A stretch of DNA of 64,000 bases from Enteractinococcus fodinae (GTDB lineage Bacteria > Actinomycetota > Actinomycetes > Actinomycetales > Micrococcaceae): positions 2,232,001 through 2,296,000 of the forward strand of contig NZ_JAVDYJ010000001.1 of NCBI RefSeq assembly GCF_031458395.1, given 5' to 3'. Positions 8,433-16,520 of the stretch are shown in pieces; the first letter of the stretch is position 1; each line of letters begins with the position of its first letter. Made by a program: the position numbers and the translations under genes. The notes beneath the pieces are model-generated. The model saw nothing but the letters and a program-made list of their open reading frames with translations. It was not told where the DNA came from and ran no database searches.

Positions 8433-9974
8433 GTGGCCCAAGTGGTGTATTCAACGCGGTTAGCCCAGCTCTGTGCGGCTACCGGCGTGGAAACTGTGTT
8501 CATTCCCAAACAACTGTGGAACTCACAGCTCACCGATGCTTTTGGTGACGCAGAGGGCAATATCGCCACGATTGATGGAGTGACCGAGATCCACTACAAG
8601 GTCGTCAACACGGGGACCGCTGATGGGGCGGTCATGGCAGCTGCCGGATACCGTCAAGCCGGCGGCCCTCCCGCCGCCGTCGTGCTAGATGCTTCCCAGG
8701 ACTTCCTGTCCACTCTAGAGACCATCGGTCAAGCAGCGCGGGACAAGCTGTCGATGGTGGTGATTGTGGTGGAGCCCGATGAGAAGTTCAACGGGGTGCA
8801 CGCTAACTGGGCGGGACTGTTGACCGGCGTCGGTGCAGTCGCCGTACCGGCCGGCGACGCAGAAAACATTTCCCAAGCCATGGTTGATGTCATTGAGGGG
8901 CTCAATAAACAGCTACCTTCGGTATTGCTGGTGGACCCCGAAAACCTAAACACCGAGATCACCGACGAAGCGGAACCAGAATTTGCCGCACCCCGCACCG
9001 GAGCAGTCCCGCAAACCTCGCAGGTCGTGCGGGCCGCAAAATCCTTAGCGCAGGCGCGCTGGCCGCTGATTATTGCTGGCCGAGGTGCCCGTCACGCCAA
9101 GTCAGCTATGGTCGAATTGGCCAACACCACTGGGGCACTGCTGGCTACCTCTGCCGGAGCGCACGGGCTGTTCGAAGATCAGCCCTACAATATCGGGCTC
9201 ATGGGCAAAATCGCTACCCCTTCAACCGCTGAATTAGCTCGAGGCGCCGACGTCATTGTCTCCTTTGGCTGTGCGCTGGATGACTGGACTACCCGCGAAG
9301 GCAAACTCATCGACCCCAACGCGGTACTTATTCAGGTCGATACGTCGCCTTGGGCCGTGGGCCGTTTTCTTCCGGTCTCGCAGTCATTAATCGCTGACGC
9401 ACAAGCGGTGGCAACCGTGCTTGACCTTGAGGTCAGCAAACTCTTGAGCGAACCGAAGGTCGGTTACCGCACCGAGCAAACCCGCAAACGTTTAGAGACC
9501 AAGTACTGGAACTCTCGGCCAATCCCCGAGCACCAGTTGCGCGAAGATACCGTCGATCCGCGCGCCTTTTTGGCTCGACTCGAAGAGGTCTTGCCTAGGC
9601 AGCGGACGGTCGTCGTGGATCAATCGGCACAGGCCGGATACGCAACCAATTATTTACGGGTCCTCGACCACGAAGGGTACGTGTTTTTCCCAAGTGGTGC
9701 GGTGGTCGCCGGGATGGGTGCTTCCATCGCCCGCGAGGACCGCATGATCACGGTGGTCACACACGAGTCCGGACTGATGGATTCGTTGGCTGATTTTCGA
9801 ACTGCGGTGTCGAACTTGCAACGCGGCGCACTGGTGGTCTTCCAGCAAGAAGCACCGGTGGTCGAAATGGCCCGGTACTATGGCCTGCCTGTCCATGAGA
9901 TCACCAGTCTCGATCAGTTGCATGAGGGATTATTTGAATCTGGCGTGGTCGTCTTAGCGGTGCAGCAACATTAA
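8433..9974 (+). CDS. ThDP-dependent enzyme homologue (acetolactate synthase fold) without ThDP motifs
   Basis: The 513-residue protein has the three-domain layout of acetolactate synthase and pyruvate decarboxylase. The N-terminal domain includes DGAVMAAAGYRQAGGPPA (residues 64-81), the central domain has WPLIIAGRGARHAKSAM, and the C-terminal domain has SGAVVAGMGASIAREDRMITVV. The catalytic glutamate that normally sits in a conserved RHEQ motif is Ala63 (GTAD at 61-64). The Mg-ThDP motif GDG...N, which should follow MITVV, reads HES at 444-446, and the downstream Asn pair is absent. It therefore probably cannot bind ThDP in the usual way and may be a pseudoenzyme or regulatory subunit. The GTG start is supported by AGGAGG 5-6 nt upstream. 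The function is unknown. Confidence 0.75.
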   Translation: MAQVVYSTRLAQLCAATGVETVFIPKQLWNSQLTDAFGDAEGNIATIDGVTEIHYKVVNTGTADGAVMAAAGYRQAGGPPAAVVLDASQDFLSTLETIGQAARDKLSMVVIVVEPDEKFNGVHANWAGLLTGVGAVAVPAGDAENISQAMVDVIEGLNKQLPSVLLVDPENLNTEITDEAEPEFAAPRTGAVPQTSQVVRAAKSLAQARWPLIIAGRGARHAKSAMVELANTTGALLATSAGAHGLFEDQPYNIGLMGKIATPSTAELARGADVIVSFGCALDDWTTREGKLIDPNAVLIQVDTSPWAVGRFLPVSQSLIADAQAVATVLDLEVSKLLSEPKVGYRTEQTRKRLETKYWNSRPIPEHQLREDTVDPRAFLARLEEVLPRQRTVVVDQSAQAGYATNYLRVLDHEGYVFFPSGAVVAGMGASIAREDRMITVVTHESGLMDSLADFRTAVSNLQRGALVVFQQEAPVVEMARYYGLPVHEITSLDQLHEGLFESGVVVLAVQQH

Positions 9975-10028
9975 CCTCTGGTCGCGTACCTATTCGCGCT
10001 AATCGGTTCCATGTGGTGAGCTGGGTGT

Positions 10029-11045
10029 ATGAGTGCTGTTCCACTGTCGATCCTTGACCGCGCCAACACCCGCCTGGTTGATGGCCGTCCCGTCGACGCC
10101 TCGGTTATCCTGCAAGAGGTCACCACGCGAGCTCAAGCAGCCGAAACCCTGGGGTACCAGCGATTTTGGGTGGCTGAACACCACGCGGTCCCCGGCATCG
10201 TCGGGTCAACACCAACGCTCTTCTTAGCTCACCTTGCCTCAGCGACGTCGACTATTCGGCTAGGTACCGGCGGCATTATGGTCCCCAGTCACCAGCCGCT
10301 GGTGATCGCTGAACAGATTGGTACTTTGCAAGCACTGTATGGCACTCGCATCGACGCCGGTCTGGGGGCGTCCGTGGGCTTTACCAAGCCCGTTCGCGAG
10401 GCCCTGCGTCACAATACCAACGCCAAAGAGCACTTCTTTGACGATGTCGATGAGGTCCTTGACTACCTCGATGGCACTGCCGCCATTACCGCATATCCCC
10501 AGGACGAATCCCGCACGGAACTGCATGTGCTCACTAGTGGCGGCTCAACTGAATTTGCCGCAACCCGGGGTATGGGGCTGGTCCTTGGCGGCCCATCAGT
10601 GACTCGCGGGCTAACATCCCCTGGAGAGCGCTCCCCCGTTGCAGCACAGTACCGTGAACAATTCGTGGCGGCGACGTCGCGCAATCAACGGCCACACGTC
10701 ATCGCGTCGGTCAATGTCGCCACGGCGGATTCCACCTCCGCAGCCCAGCAGCTCGTCTTATCCGAAGCCTGGGCGCTGACTCAATCCAGAACTACCGGGG
10801 TGTTCGGCCCCTTAGAAGACCCCGCCACGATTGATCTTTCAGCCCTGTCCGCTCAACAGCAGCGGCGACTCGATAGAGCATTAGAGTCCACGATTTATGG
10901 CACACCAGATGAGGTCATGGAACAGCTCGAAGCGGTGGTGGCCTACACCCAAGCCGACGAGATCATGGTGACCGGTAATATCTGGGATCCAGCGGCGCAG
11001 CTGACCTCTGATCAGTTACTGATAGAAGCCTGGCTCGCCCGCTAA
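10029..11045 (+). CDS. LLM class flavin-dependent oxidoreductase (MsnO8-like)
   Basis: A 338-residue bacterial luciferase-like (TIM-barrel) monooxygenase, predicted to use reduced FMN and oxygen. The N-terminal PLSILDRA, the AAETLGYQRFWVAEHHAVPGIVGSTPTLF segment, RLGTGGIMVPSHQPLVIAEQIGTL and RIDAGLGAS are typical of the MsnO8/YhbW group. It starts 54 nt after the ThDP-like gene on the same strand and ends facing the marR gene. The substrate cannot be told from sequence. The ribosome site is weak, so the start is less certain than the family. Confidence 0.85.
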   Translation: MSAVPLSILDRANTRLVDGRPVDASVILQEVTTRAQAAETLGYQRFWVAEHHAVPGIVGSTPTLFLAHLASATSTIRLGTGGIMVPSHQPLVIAEQIGTLQALYGTRIDAGLGASVGFTKPVREALRHNTNAKEHFFDDVDEVLDYLDGTAAITAYPQDESRTELHVLTSGGSTEFAATRGMGLVLGGPSVTRGLTSPGERSPVAAQYREQFVAATSRNQRPHVIASVNVATADSTSAAQQLVLSEAWALTQSRTTGVFGPLEDPATIDLSALSAQQQRRLDRALESTIYGTPDEVMEQLEAVVAYTQADEIMVTGNIWDPAAQLTSDQLLIEAWLAR

Positions 11046-11057
11046 ATCCGGAGGCTT

Positions 11058-11555
11058 TTATCGACCTTTTGGTGGGCCAGTGACTTCGCCGTGCGGCGAG
11101 ACGGCTTCGGCAACACGGGCTGCTGTCTCCCCCAGCGCCCGGGCTTGCTCTTCCGTGAGCTGGTCAAAAATGGCCTGCTGGACCGCTTCGACGTGACCCG
11201 GGGCGATTTCTTCGACCTTGTCCCAGCCAGCGTCGGTCAGCACCCCGAGGGTATACCGACCGTCTTCAGGATCCACAATGCGCTCGACCCAGCCTGCCTT
11301 CATCATCCGGGAGATGACGCGCGACAAATGCGAGAGCGTCATGTTCGCAATCCCGGCCAACTCACTGAGGCGAATCGACCGATTCGGCGCTTCTGAGATT
11401 TGCGACAGCGCGTAATACTCATACAGACTCAGCCCCGAGTCCTCACGCAATTGCTGGTCGAGCTTGGTGGGCAACCACGTCATCAGCGACCACACTGCTC
11501 GCCACGTAAAGTCTTGTTCCTCATTGAGCCAGCGAATTTCAGATGCGTCAGTCAT
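11058..11555 (-). CDS. MarR family transcriptional regulator
   Basis: A 165-residue winged-helix regulator. The recognition region reads LSELAGIANMTLSHLSRVISRMMKAGWVER, followed by the wing DPEDGRYTLGVLTDAG, and helices on both sides form the MarR dimer interface. It is divergent from the aldo/keto reductase at 11659. The 100-bp gap holds two matching operator-like repeats, so it probably represses itself and the reductase gene. MarR proteins often sense phenolic or oxidising compounds; the ligand here is unknown. Confidence 0.9.
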   Translation of the reverse strand: MTDASEIRWLNEEQDFTWRAVWSLMTWLPTKLDQQLREDSGLSLYEYYALSQISEAPNRSIRLSELAGIANMTLSHLSRVISRMMKAGWVERIVDPEDGRYTLGVLTDAGWDKVEEIAPGHVEAVQQAIFDQLTEEQARALGETAARVAEAVSPHGEVTGPPKGR

Positions 11556-11568
11556 ACCCTCAGCTTAC

Positions 11569-11621
11569 ATGACTTGCTATGGCAACTGACTGCAGCTAGG
11601 TTAGTTTCCATGACAAGTCAT
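11569..11621. promoter_or_regulatory. Paired MarR operator candidates between marR and aldo/keto reductase
   Basis: Two copies of a 22-bp element, TGACTTGnnATGGnAACTnACT, lie in opposite orientation and match at 18 of 22 positions. Each contains a partly palindromic 16-mer (11572-11587 and 11603-11618). The centres are 31 bp apart, about three helical turns, so two dimers could bind the same DNA face. The position between a MarR gene and a divergent target is the classical one. Confidence 0.65.
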
Positions 11622-11658
11622 CATTCCGGCTTGCACCAGATGTTTCCAAGGAGCTCAT

Positions 11659-12600
11659 ATGACCCGCATTCCCCGTACCGGTCTCGATATCTTCCCGCTC
11701 AACCTTGGCGGTAACACTTTTGGCTGGACATCGGATCGCGATGCATCCTTTGCCGTCTTGGATGCCTTTGTGGAGGCCGGCGGGAACTTCATCGACACCG
11801 CAGATCTATACTCCGTATGGGCCGAGGGCCATGAAGGTGGCGAGTCGGAGACGATTATCGGCCAATGGCTGACCGCTCGCGGCAACCGCGACAAAGTCAT
11901 CATTGCCACCAAGGTCGGCGGACTCCCAACGCGTCCAGGACTGAGCGTAGAAAACGTCGAAGCTGCCTTGACGGAATCCCTGAAGCGTCTTCAGACCGAT
12001 CACGTCGACTTGTACTACGCCCATTATGATGACGAAAATGTTGCCATTGTGGACCAAGTGCGTCACGCTCACAGTCTCGTGGAGTCCGGCAAAGTCAAGC
12101 ACCTAGCCCTGTCGAACTACGCGCCGGAACGTATGCGCGAATGGTTCGAAACCGCAAAAGCCGAGGGCCTGACCTTACCGGTTGCGATTCAGCCACAATA
12201 CAACCTGTTGCATCGTAAAGACTATGAACAAGGGTATGGTCCAATCGCCCAAGAATTCGAAGCCGCCGTCTTCCCGTACTTCGCACTGGCTTCGGGCGTG
12301 CTGACCGGCAAGTACCGCTCGAAAGCCGACATCGAAGGCAAAGCTCGCCAAGGTTTCGCCGAGGATCTCATTACCGATGACGCCCTGCACGTTGTGGACG
12401 CCATCGTGGAGATCGCTGAGGCTCGTGGGGTCGAGCCAGCTACAGTCTCCCTGGCGTGGCTTCTGGCCAAGGGCGTGACCGCTCCGGTTGCTTCGGCTTC
12501 TGCCCCGGACCAGCTGCCAGCTCTGATGGCCATCGCAGATCTGAAACTCACCGACGAGGAAGTTCACCAGCTCGATACGGCCTCCCAGCCGTTCGCCTAA
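11659..12600 (+). CDS. Aldo/keto reductase
   Basis: A 313-residue NADPH-dependent TIM-barrel oxidoreductase. The catalytic tetrad is visible: Asp and Tyr in FIDTADLYS, Lys in IIATKVGG and His in LYYAHYDD. The C-terminal APVASASAPDQLPALM region is the expected cofactor-binding part. AAGGAG precedes the ATG. It is divergent from marR with a shared operator region, so induction by the MarR ligand is likely. A hairpin follows. Confidence 0.9.
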   Translation: MTRIPRTGLDIFPLNLGGNTFGWTSDRDASFAVLDAFVEAGGNFIDTADLYSVWAEGHEGGESETIIGQWLTARGNRDKVIIATKVGGLPTRPGLSVENVEAALTESLKRLQTDHVDLYYAHYDDENVAIVDQVRHAHSLVESGKVKHLALSNYAPERMREWFETAKAEGLTLPVAIQPQYNLLHRKDYEQGYGPIAQEFEAAVFPYFALASGVLTGKYRSKADIEGKARQGFAEDLITDDALHVVDAIVEIAEARGVEPATVSLAWLLAKGVTAPVASASAPDQLPALMAIADLKLTDEEVHQLDTASQPFA

Positions 12601-12630
12601 GCTTCGATTCTCGACTCACGACGCATAGTG

Positions 12631-12662
12631 CGAGGGCGGCTGCCGCAGGGTAGCCGCCCTCG
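12631..12662 (+). terminator. Hairpin terminator after aldo/keto reductase
   Basis: An 11-bp perfect stem CGAGGGCGGCT / AGCCGCCCTCG encloses a 10-nt loop, 30 nt after the stop. Confidence 0.65.
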
Positions 12663-12683
12663 TTATACAGAAGGAATTCTTTG

Positions 12684-13784
12684 ATGACATCCACGGTCGG
12701 ATTAAATTTGACTGACTTGCCAGCCCACCCAGGAACGGTCTTCGTCGCCGGGGACGGTGGTCTGTTGGGCAGTTACGCTGCCGAGTTGTACCACCAGCTT
12801 GGGTGGACGGTCCACGGGGTGAGCCGTCGAGCGCTCCCCGAGGTCCCATGGGTCCACCACCGCGCTGACTTACTCGATGAACAGGCTGTTAGTGAACTGG
12901 CCCAAGTCGAAGGGCTAGCCGAGGTGACCCACTTGGTTTTCGGCGCATACATTGAACGTGACACCGATGCGGAACTCATCGAAATCAACGATGCGTTGTT
13001 AGAAAATACCTTAGAGGTGCTCCGGCAGGCCGGAGCGAACCTGAAACACGTGACGATCTATCAGGGCGGAAAAGCCTACGGGCACCACCTCGGGTTTTTC
13101 AATACCCCTGCCAAAGAATCAGACCCGCGACTCATCGGGCCGCATTTCTACTACACGCAAGAAGACCTCCTGCGCCAACGCGCACAAGAACGGGGTTTCG
13201 ATTTCACGGTGCTGCGTCCCGAGGGCGTGACCGGGTACGCGACCGGCAACCCCATGAACCTGTTGTTAGTCATCGGGGTCTATGCGGCCATCAGTAAAGA
13301 GCTTGGGTTACCCTTGCGCTTCCCAGGCACCCGGACAGCCTACGACGTGCTCTACCAAACCACCGATGCCCAACTGTTAGCCCGAGCCACCGTGTGGGCG
13401 GGTGGGACAAAAACGGCTGCCGGCCAGGTCTTTAACGTCACCAATGGCGATCAGTTCCGCTGGTCACAACTCTGGCCGCGGTTCGCCGAGCATTTCGGCA
13501 TGGCCTACGCCCCACCCCAACAGATGTCGTTAACCGAAACCATGCCGGCATTGGCCGAAATCTGGGACAGACTGGTGCACCGCCACGACCTGCAACCCAC
13601 CCCGTATCACGAGTTAGTCGGGTGGGGTGTTGGAGATTTCTTATTCCAGCACGAAGCTGACAACATCACCTCGACCGTGAAGATCCGTCAGGCGGGTTTC
13701 GCCGATGCTCTCGATACTGAAACGCGTTTATTGGAACTCTTTGATCAGCTGGTGGAACAAAAAGTTCTGCCGCCATTGCGGTAG
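12684..13784 (+). CDS. PRISE-type SDR oxidoreductase (progesterone 5-beta-reductase-like)
   Basis: A 366-residue extended short-chain dehydrogenase. The NAD(P) motif near the N-terminus is VFVAGDGGLLGSYAAELY, and the GVSRR segment after the second strand suggests NADPH. The catalytic region reads HVTIYQGGKAYGHH, where the Lys/Tyr arrangement and later FTVLRPEGVTGYATGNPMN segment match the VEP1/PRISE group of enone reductases. These enzymes reduce activated C=C bonds; the natural substrate in bacteria is not known. ATG at 12684 is preferred over the adjacent TTG because AAGGA lies 8 nt upstream. Confidence 0.8.
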   Translation: MTSTVGLNLTDLPAHPGTVFVAGDGGLLGSYAAELYHQLGWTVHGVSRRALPEVPWVHHRADLLDEQAVSELAQVEGLAEVTHLVFGAYIERDTDAELIEINDALLENTLEVLRQAGANLKHVTIYQGGKAYGHHLGFFNTPAKESDPRLIGPHFYYTQEDLLRQRAQERGFDFTVLRPEGVTGYATGNPMNLLLVIGVYAAISKELGLPLRFPGTRTAYDVLYQTTDAQLLARATVWAGGTKTAAGQVFNVTNGDQFRWSQLWPRFAEHFGMAYAPPQQMSLTETMPALAEIWDRLVHRHDLQPTPYHELVGWGVGDFLFQHEADNITSTVKIRQAGFADALDTETRLLELFDQLVEQKVLPPLR

Positions 13785-13794
13785 TGCGCGCGAC

Positions 13795-13832
13795 AAAACG
13801 CCCACAACCAGCATGCTGGTTGTGGGCGTTTT
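13795..13832. terminator. Perfect-palindrome bidirectional terminator
   Basis: A 38-nt perfect palindrome has arms beginning AAAACGCCCACAACC and ending in CGTTTT. It sits between the convergent PRISE reductase and flavin monooxygenase genes. The A run on one side and the T run on the other fit an intrinsic terminator for both directions. Confidence 0.85.
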
Positions 13833-13856
13833 CGCATTCTAGTCCCTGAACGGGTG

Positions 13857-15245
13857 TTAGACCAGTGAGCTGGCCCCGAGCTTATAGCTGGCACCAACGT
13901 GGGTCTCGGGGAGGTGGTCGCCCTGGCCGAAGAGTTTATGGCGCAGGGTGCCCTCGGAGTATTCGGTCTTGTAGCGGCCGCGTTCCTGGAGTTCTGGGAC
14001 AACGTATTCAACGATGTCTTCGAAGGTTCCCGGGGTGATGTGGTAGGCCAGGTTGAAACCATCGACGTCGGTTTCGTCCTGGATCCTGATAAGCTCTTCT
14101 GCAACCGTGGCGCCGGATCCGATCAGGACCGGTCCGAAACCACCGACACCAACCCATTCGGCGAGTTTACGAACGGTCCATTCTTCGCCGTCGCCGGAAG
14201 CCCTGCGGAAGGTTTCGGCAGCCGATTGGATTGCATTGGATTCGATGTGGCCGATGGGAGCATCCAAATCATATTTGGAAAAGTCGGTGCCCATCCAACC
14301 TGACATCAGCGACAGCGCGCCTTCAACATCGGCATACTGGGCAAGATCCCGGTACTTCTCCTGTGCTTCGGCATCCGTTGCACCGGTGACAACGGTCTGC
14401 ATCCCAAAGACTCTCATGTCATACGGGTCGCGGCCGGCTTCGACCAGTGCCGCACGGGTTTTGGCGATTGACTCGCCCAGCAATTCTGGGGTCGGTGAGT
14501 TCATAAAGGTGGCTTCGGCATGTTTGGCACTAAAAACACGCCCACGGGTCGAGGCGCCGGCCTGATAGATGACCGGGGTGCGCTGTGGCGACGGTTCGGT
14601 CACCGCTGCACCTGGTACCCGGAAGAATTCGCCTTCGTGAGCAATGTTGTGAACTTTGGTGAAGTCGGTGAAGACGCCTGATTCGCGGTCGAATTGCACC
14701 GCATCGTCTTCCCATGACCCTTCGAGGAGTTTGTAGATGACTTCGAGGTATTCATCCGCGTGGTCATAGCGACGATCGTGTTCCATCTGATCGTCGTTAC
14801 CCATGTTGCGGGCCGCCGATGGGAGGTAACCGGTCACAACGTTCCAGCCCACGCGGCCGTTGGTGAGGTGATCCAGGGTGGCCAGGCGACGAGCGAATGG
14901 GAAAGGGTGCTCATAGGCGGTGCCGGCTGTAACCCCGAAACCGAGGTGCTTGGTCACGGCAGCCATGGCAGAGACCAGCAGGAAGGGGTCGTTGACGGGC
15001 ACCTGCGCACCCGAGGTCAGTGCAGCATTGGAGTTGCCACCGTAAATATCGTAGGGCCCAAGAACATCGGCGATGAAGAGCCCATCGAACAGCCCTTTTT
15101 CTAGCGTCTGGGCCAGATCGGTCCAGTAGGACAGCTTATTGTAGTCTCGGGACTGGTCTTGCGGGTGGCGCCATAGGCCTGGTGATTGGTGTCCGACACA
15201 GTTCATGTCGAAAGCGTTGAAGAGGATTTGACGTTGTGATGCCAC
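13857..15245 (-). CDS. Flavin-dependent monooxygenase, NtaA/SnaA/DszA/SoxA family
   Basis: A 462-residue LLM-type monooxygenase of the family that includes nitrilotriacetate, dibenzothiophene and dimethylsulfide monooxygenases; it needs FMNH2 from a reductase. Signatures include HQSPGLWRHPQDQ at the N-terminus, GLFDGLFIADVLG, FPFARRLATLDHLTNGRVGWNVVTGYL (the family hallmark) and QAGASTRGRVFSAKHAEATF. I use the GTG at 15245, which follows GGAAGGAG by 8 nt; an upstream ATG would overlap the ribosome site. A SAM riboswitch lies directly upstream, so it is probably made only when SAM/methionine is low, and a role in freeing sulfur from organosulfur compounds is likely. Confidence 0.85.
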   Translation of the reverse strand: MASQRQILFNAFDMNCVGHQSPGLWRHPQDQSRDYNKLSYWTDLAQTLEKGLFDGLFIADVLGPYDIYGGNSNAALTSGAQVPVNDPFLLVSAMAAVTKHLGFGVTAGTAYEHPFPFARRLATLDHLTNGRVGWNVVTGYLPSAARNMGNDDQMEHDRRYDHADEYLEVIYKLLEGSWEDDAVQFDRESGVFTDFTKVHNIAHEGEFFRVPGAAVTEPSPQRTPVIYQAGASTRGRVFSAKHAEATFMNSPTPELLGESIAKTRAALVEAGRDPYDMRVFGMQTVVTGATDAEAQEKYRDLAQYADVEGALSLMSGWMGTDFSKYDLDAPIGHIESNAIQSAAETFRRASGDGEEWTVRKLAEWVGVGGFGPVLIGSGATVAEELIRIQDETDVDGFNLAYHITPGTFEDIVEYVVPELQERGRYKTEYSEGTLRHKLFGQGDHLPETHVGASYKLGASSLV

Positions 15246-15257
15246 GATGAATGCTCC

Positions 15258-15345
15258 TTCCATCGGTTCTGGCGGTAGCACCTTCCCACACGGGTGGTTG
15301 CTGCGGCGTCGTCGAGCCAGATCTCTTAGCCGCTCTGGATGGTTA
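15258..15345 (-). ncRNA. SAM riboswitch (SAM-I-like) upstream of flavin monooxygenase
   Basis: Read on the minus strand, the element starts with P1 strand CCATC (15342-15338), then AGAGCGGCTAAGAG, the core GCCGCAGCAACCAC and GGTGCTACCGCCAG, and closes with P1 strand GATGG (15264-15260). These match the S-box consensus (AGAG, GGCAACC-like, GGTGCTAA-like and terminal P1). The 3' P1 strand abuts the Shine-Dalgarno GGAAGGAG, so ligand-bound P1 could block translation. It is nearly identical in its core to the elements at 15624 and 20064. Confidence 0.85.
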
Positions 15346-15623
15346 CAGCTACCGATTCAAACACATTTGTCCCCAAGATTGCCAGTCGAATCGTCATATT
15401 GTTGCCTTGTGTTCGCTCCCCGAATCGTACACCCTAGTCAGCTATCAGTAACGTCGGCAGAAAACACTCACGGAGTTCATTCCCTGCCTTCGGGATAGTG
15501 GAGCAGGGCTGTCCCCCATCCACGGCAACGGTCGGTTCGCTCCGAACATGCCATTGTCCAGTAGGCAACGCACCGTAACAATAATTTTCCTTTTGACCCA
15601 TGATCAGCATAGGATCGTTGAAC
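15346..15623. promoter_or_regulatory. Divergent promoter region between two SAM riboswitches
   Basis: These 278 bases separate two head-to-head riboswitches and must carry promoters for both the monooxygenase and the ABC operon. AT-rich tracts suitable for promoters lie near 15350-15410 and 15580-15620 (with a TTGACC box at about 15593). I see no credible gene; a weak CCCTGC/GCAGGG hairpin lies near 15483-15510. Confidence 0.5.
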
Positions 15624-15710
15624 GTAACCATCCAGAGCGACTGAGAGACTTGGCTCAGTGAAGTCGCAGCAACCACCCGAAGGGCAGGTGCTAACGCCAA
15701 GACTCGATGG
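15624..15710 (+). ncRNA. SAM riboswitch (SAM-I-like) upstream of sulfonate-type ABC operon
   Basis: P1 strand CCATC (15628-15632) pairs with GATGG (15706-15710). Between them lie AGAGCGACTGAGAG, AGTCGCAGCAACCAC and GGTGCTAACGCCAAG, the conserved S-box core. A compensatory pair is visible: GCGACT with AGTCGC here replaces GCGGC with GCCGC in the other two copies. The GGAG of the ribosome site overlaps the end of P1, and the ATG follows at 15723, which fits translational control. Confidence 0.85.
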
Positions 15711-15722
15711 AGTGATTTTTTC

Positions 15723-16517
15723 ATGACGCTCACAGCATCCAGTCCTGCAGTAGTCTGCCGCAATGTCGGCCGAGCCTTCGGTACCAACGGCACCACCCGC
15801 CAGATCTTGACTGACATCAACCTCGAGGTCGCACCCGGAGAGATCATTGCCATCATCGGTGCCTCCGGGTCCGGAAAATCCACCTTGCTACGTGCCCTGG
15901 GCGGGTTGGATGTCGGATGCACCGGCCAGGTGCACATCCAAGACACTCCCGTGGCCGAATTCGATCCACGGTGTGCCATCGGGTTCCAAGAACCCCGACT
16001 GATGCCCTGGGCGAGCGTGGCGGACAACGTTGCCCTGGGACTACCCGACGGAACGGGCAAAGCTGCTGGCAAACACCGCGTCGATGAGCTCTTGCAGCTT
16101 GTCGGTTTGGAGCACGCAGCCGATCATCGCCCGCGGGAAATCTCCGGCGGCATGGCCCAACGCGCTTCCTTGGCACGTGCGATGGCCCGCGACCCCGAAA
16201 TCCTGTTGTTAGATGAGCCCTTTGGTGCCCTCGACGCGTTGACACGCATCAAAATGCAGCAACTGCTGTTGGACGTACATGCCAAAACCGGTACCACCAC
16301 AGTGATGGTCACCCATGATGTTGACGAAGCCTTGCTGCTGTCAGATCGCATCATCCTGTTGGATCACACCCCGCACATCGAAGGCGCGACGATTGCCAAT
16401 ATTTTCACTCCACCCGTACCTCGGCCACGCGCCAGCCATGACCCCGCACTAGTTTCGTTACGGGAGCAACTGCTGACCGGTTTGGGCGTACAACCACTTG
16501 CATCTTCGAAAGGCTAA
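15723..16517 (+). CDS. ABC transporter ATPase, sulfonate/nitrate/taurine type (SsuB-like)
   Basis: A 264-residue ABC ATPase energising uptake by the permease at 17496. Walker A is GASGSGKST (residues 46-54), the signature is ISGGMAQRASLARAMA, Walker B is ILLLDEPFGALD and the switch His lies in MVTHDVDEAL. The protein belongs to the SsuB/TauB/NrtD group. It is the first gene of a three-gene operon with 3-nt spacers and is preceded by a SAM riboswitch, which points to a sulfur-containing substrate (aliphatic sulfonate or similar). Confidence 0.9.
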   Translation: MTLTASSPAVVCRNVGRAFGTNGTTRQILTDINLEVAPGEIIAIIGASGSGKSTLLRALGGLDVGCTGQVHIQDTPVAEFDPRCAIGFQEPRLMPWASVADNVALGLPDGTGKAAGKHRVDELLQLVGLEHAADHRPREISGGMAQRASLARAMARDPEILLLDEPFGALDALTRIKMQQLLLDVHAKTGTTTVMVTHDVDEALLLSDRIILLDHTPHIEGATIANIFTPPVPRPRASHDPALVSLREQLLTGLGVQPLASSKG

Positions 16518-16520
16518 CTC

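Noticed and set aside
13795-13832. Perfect 38-nt palindrome as a possible recombination or attachment site
   Set aside because: It lies between convergent genes with A and T runs at its ends, which fits a bidirectional terminator.
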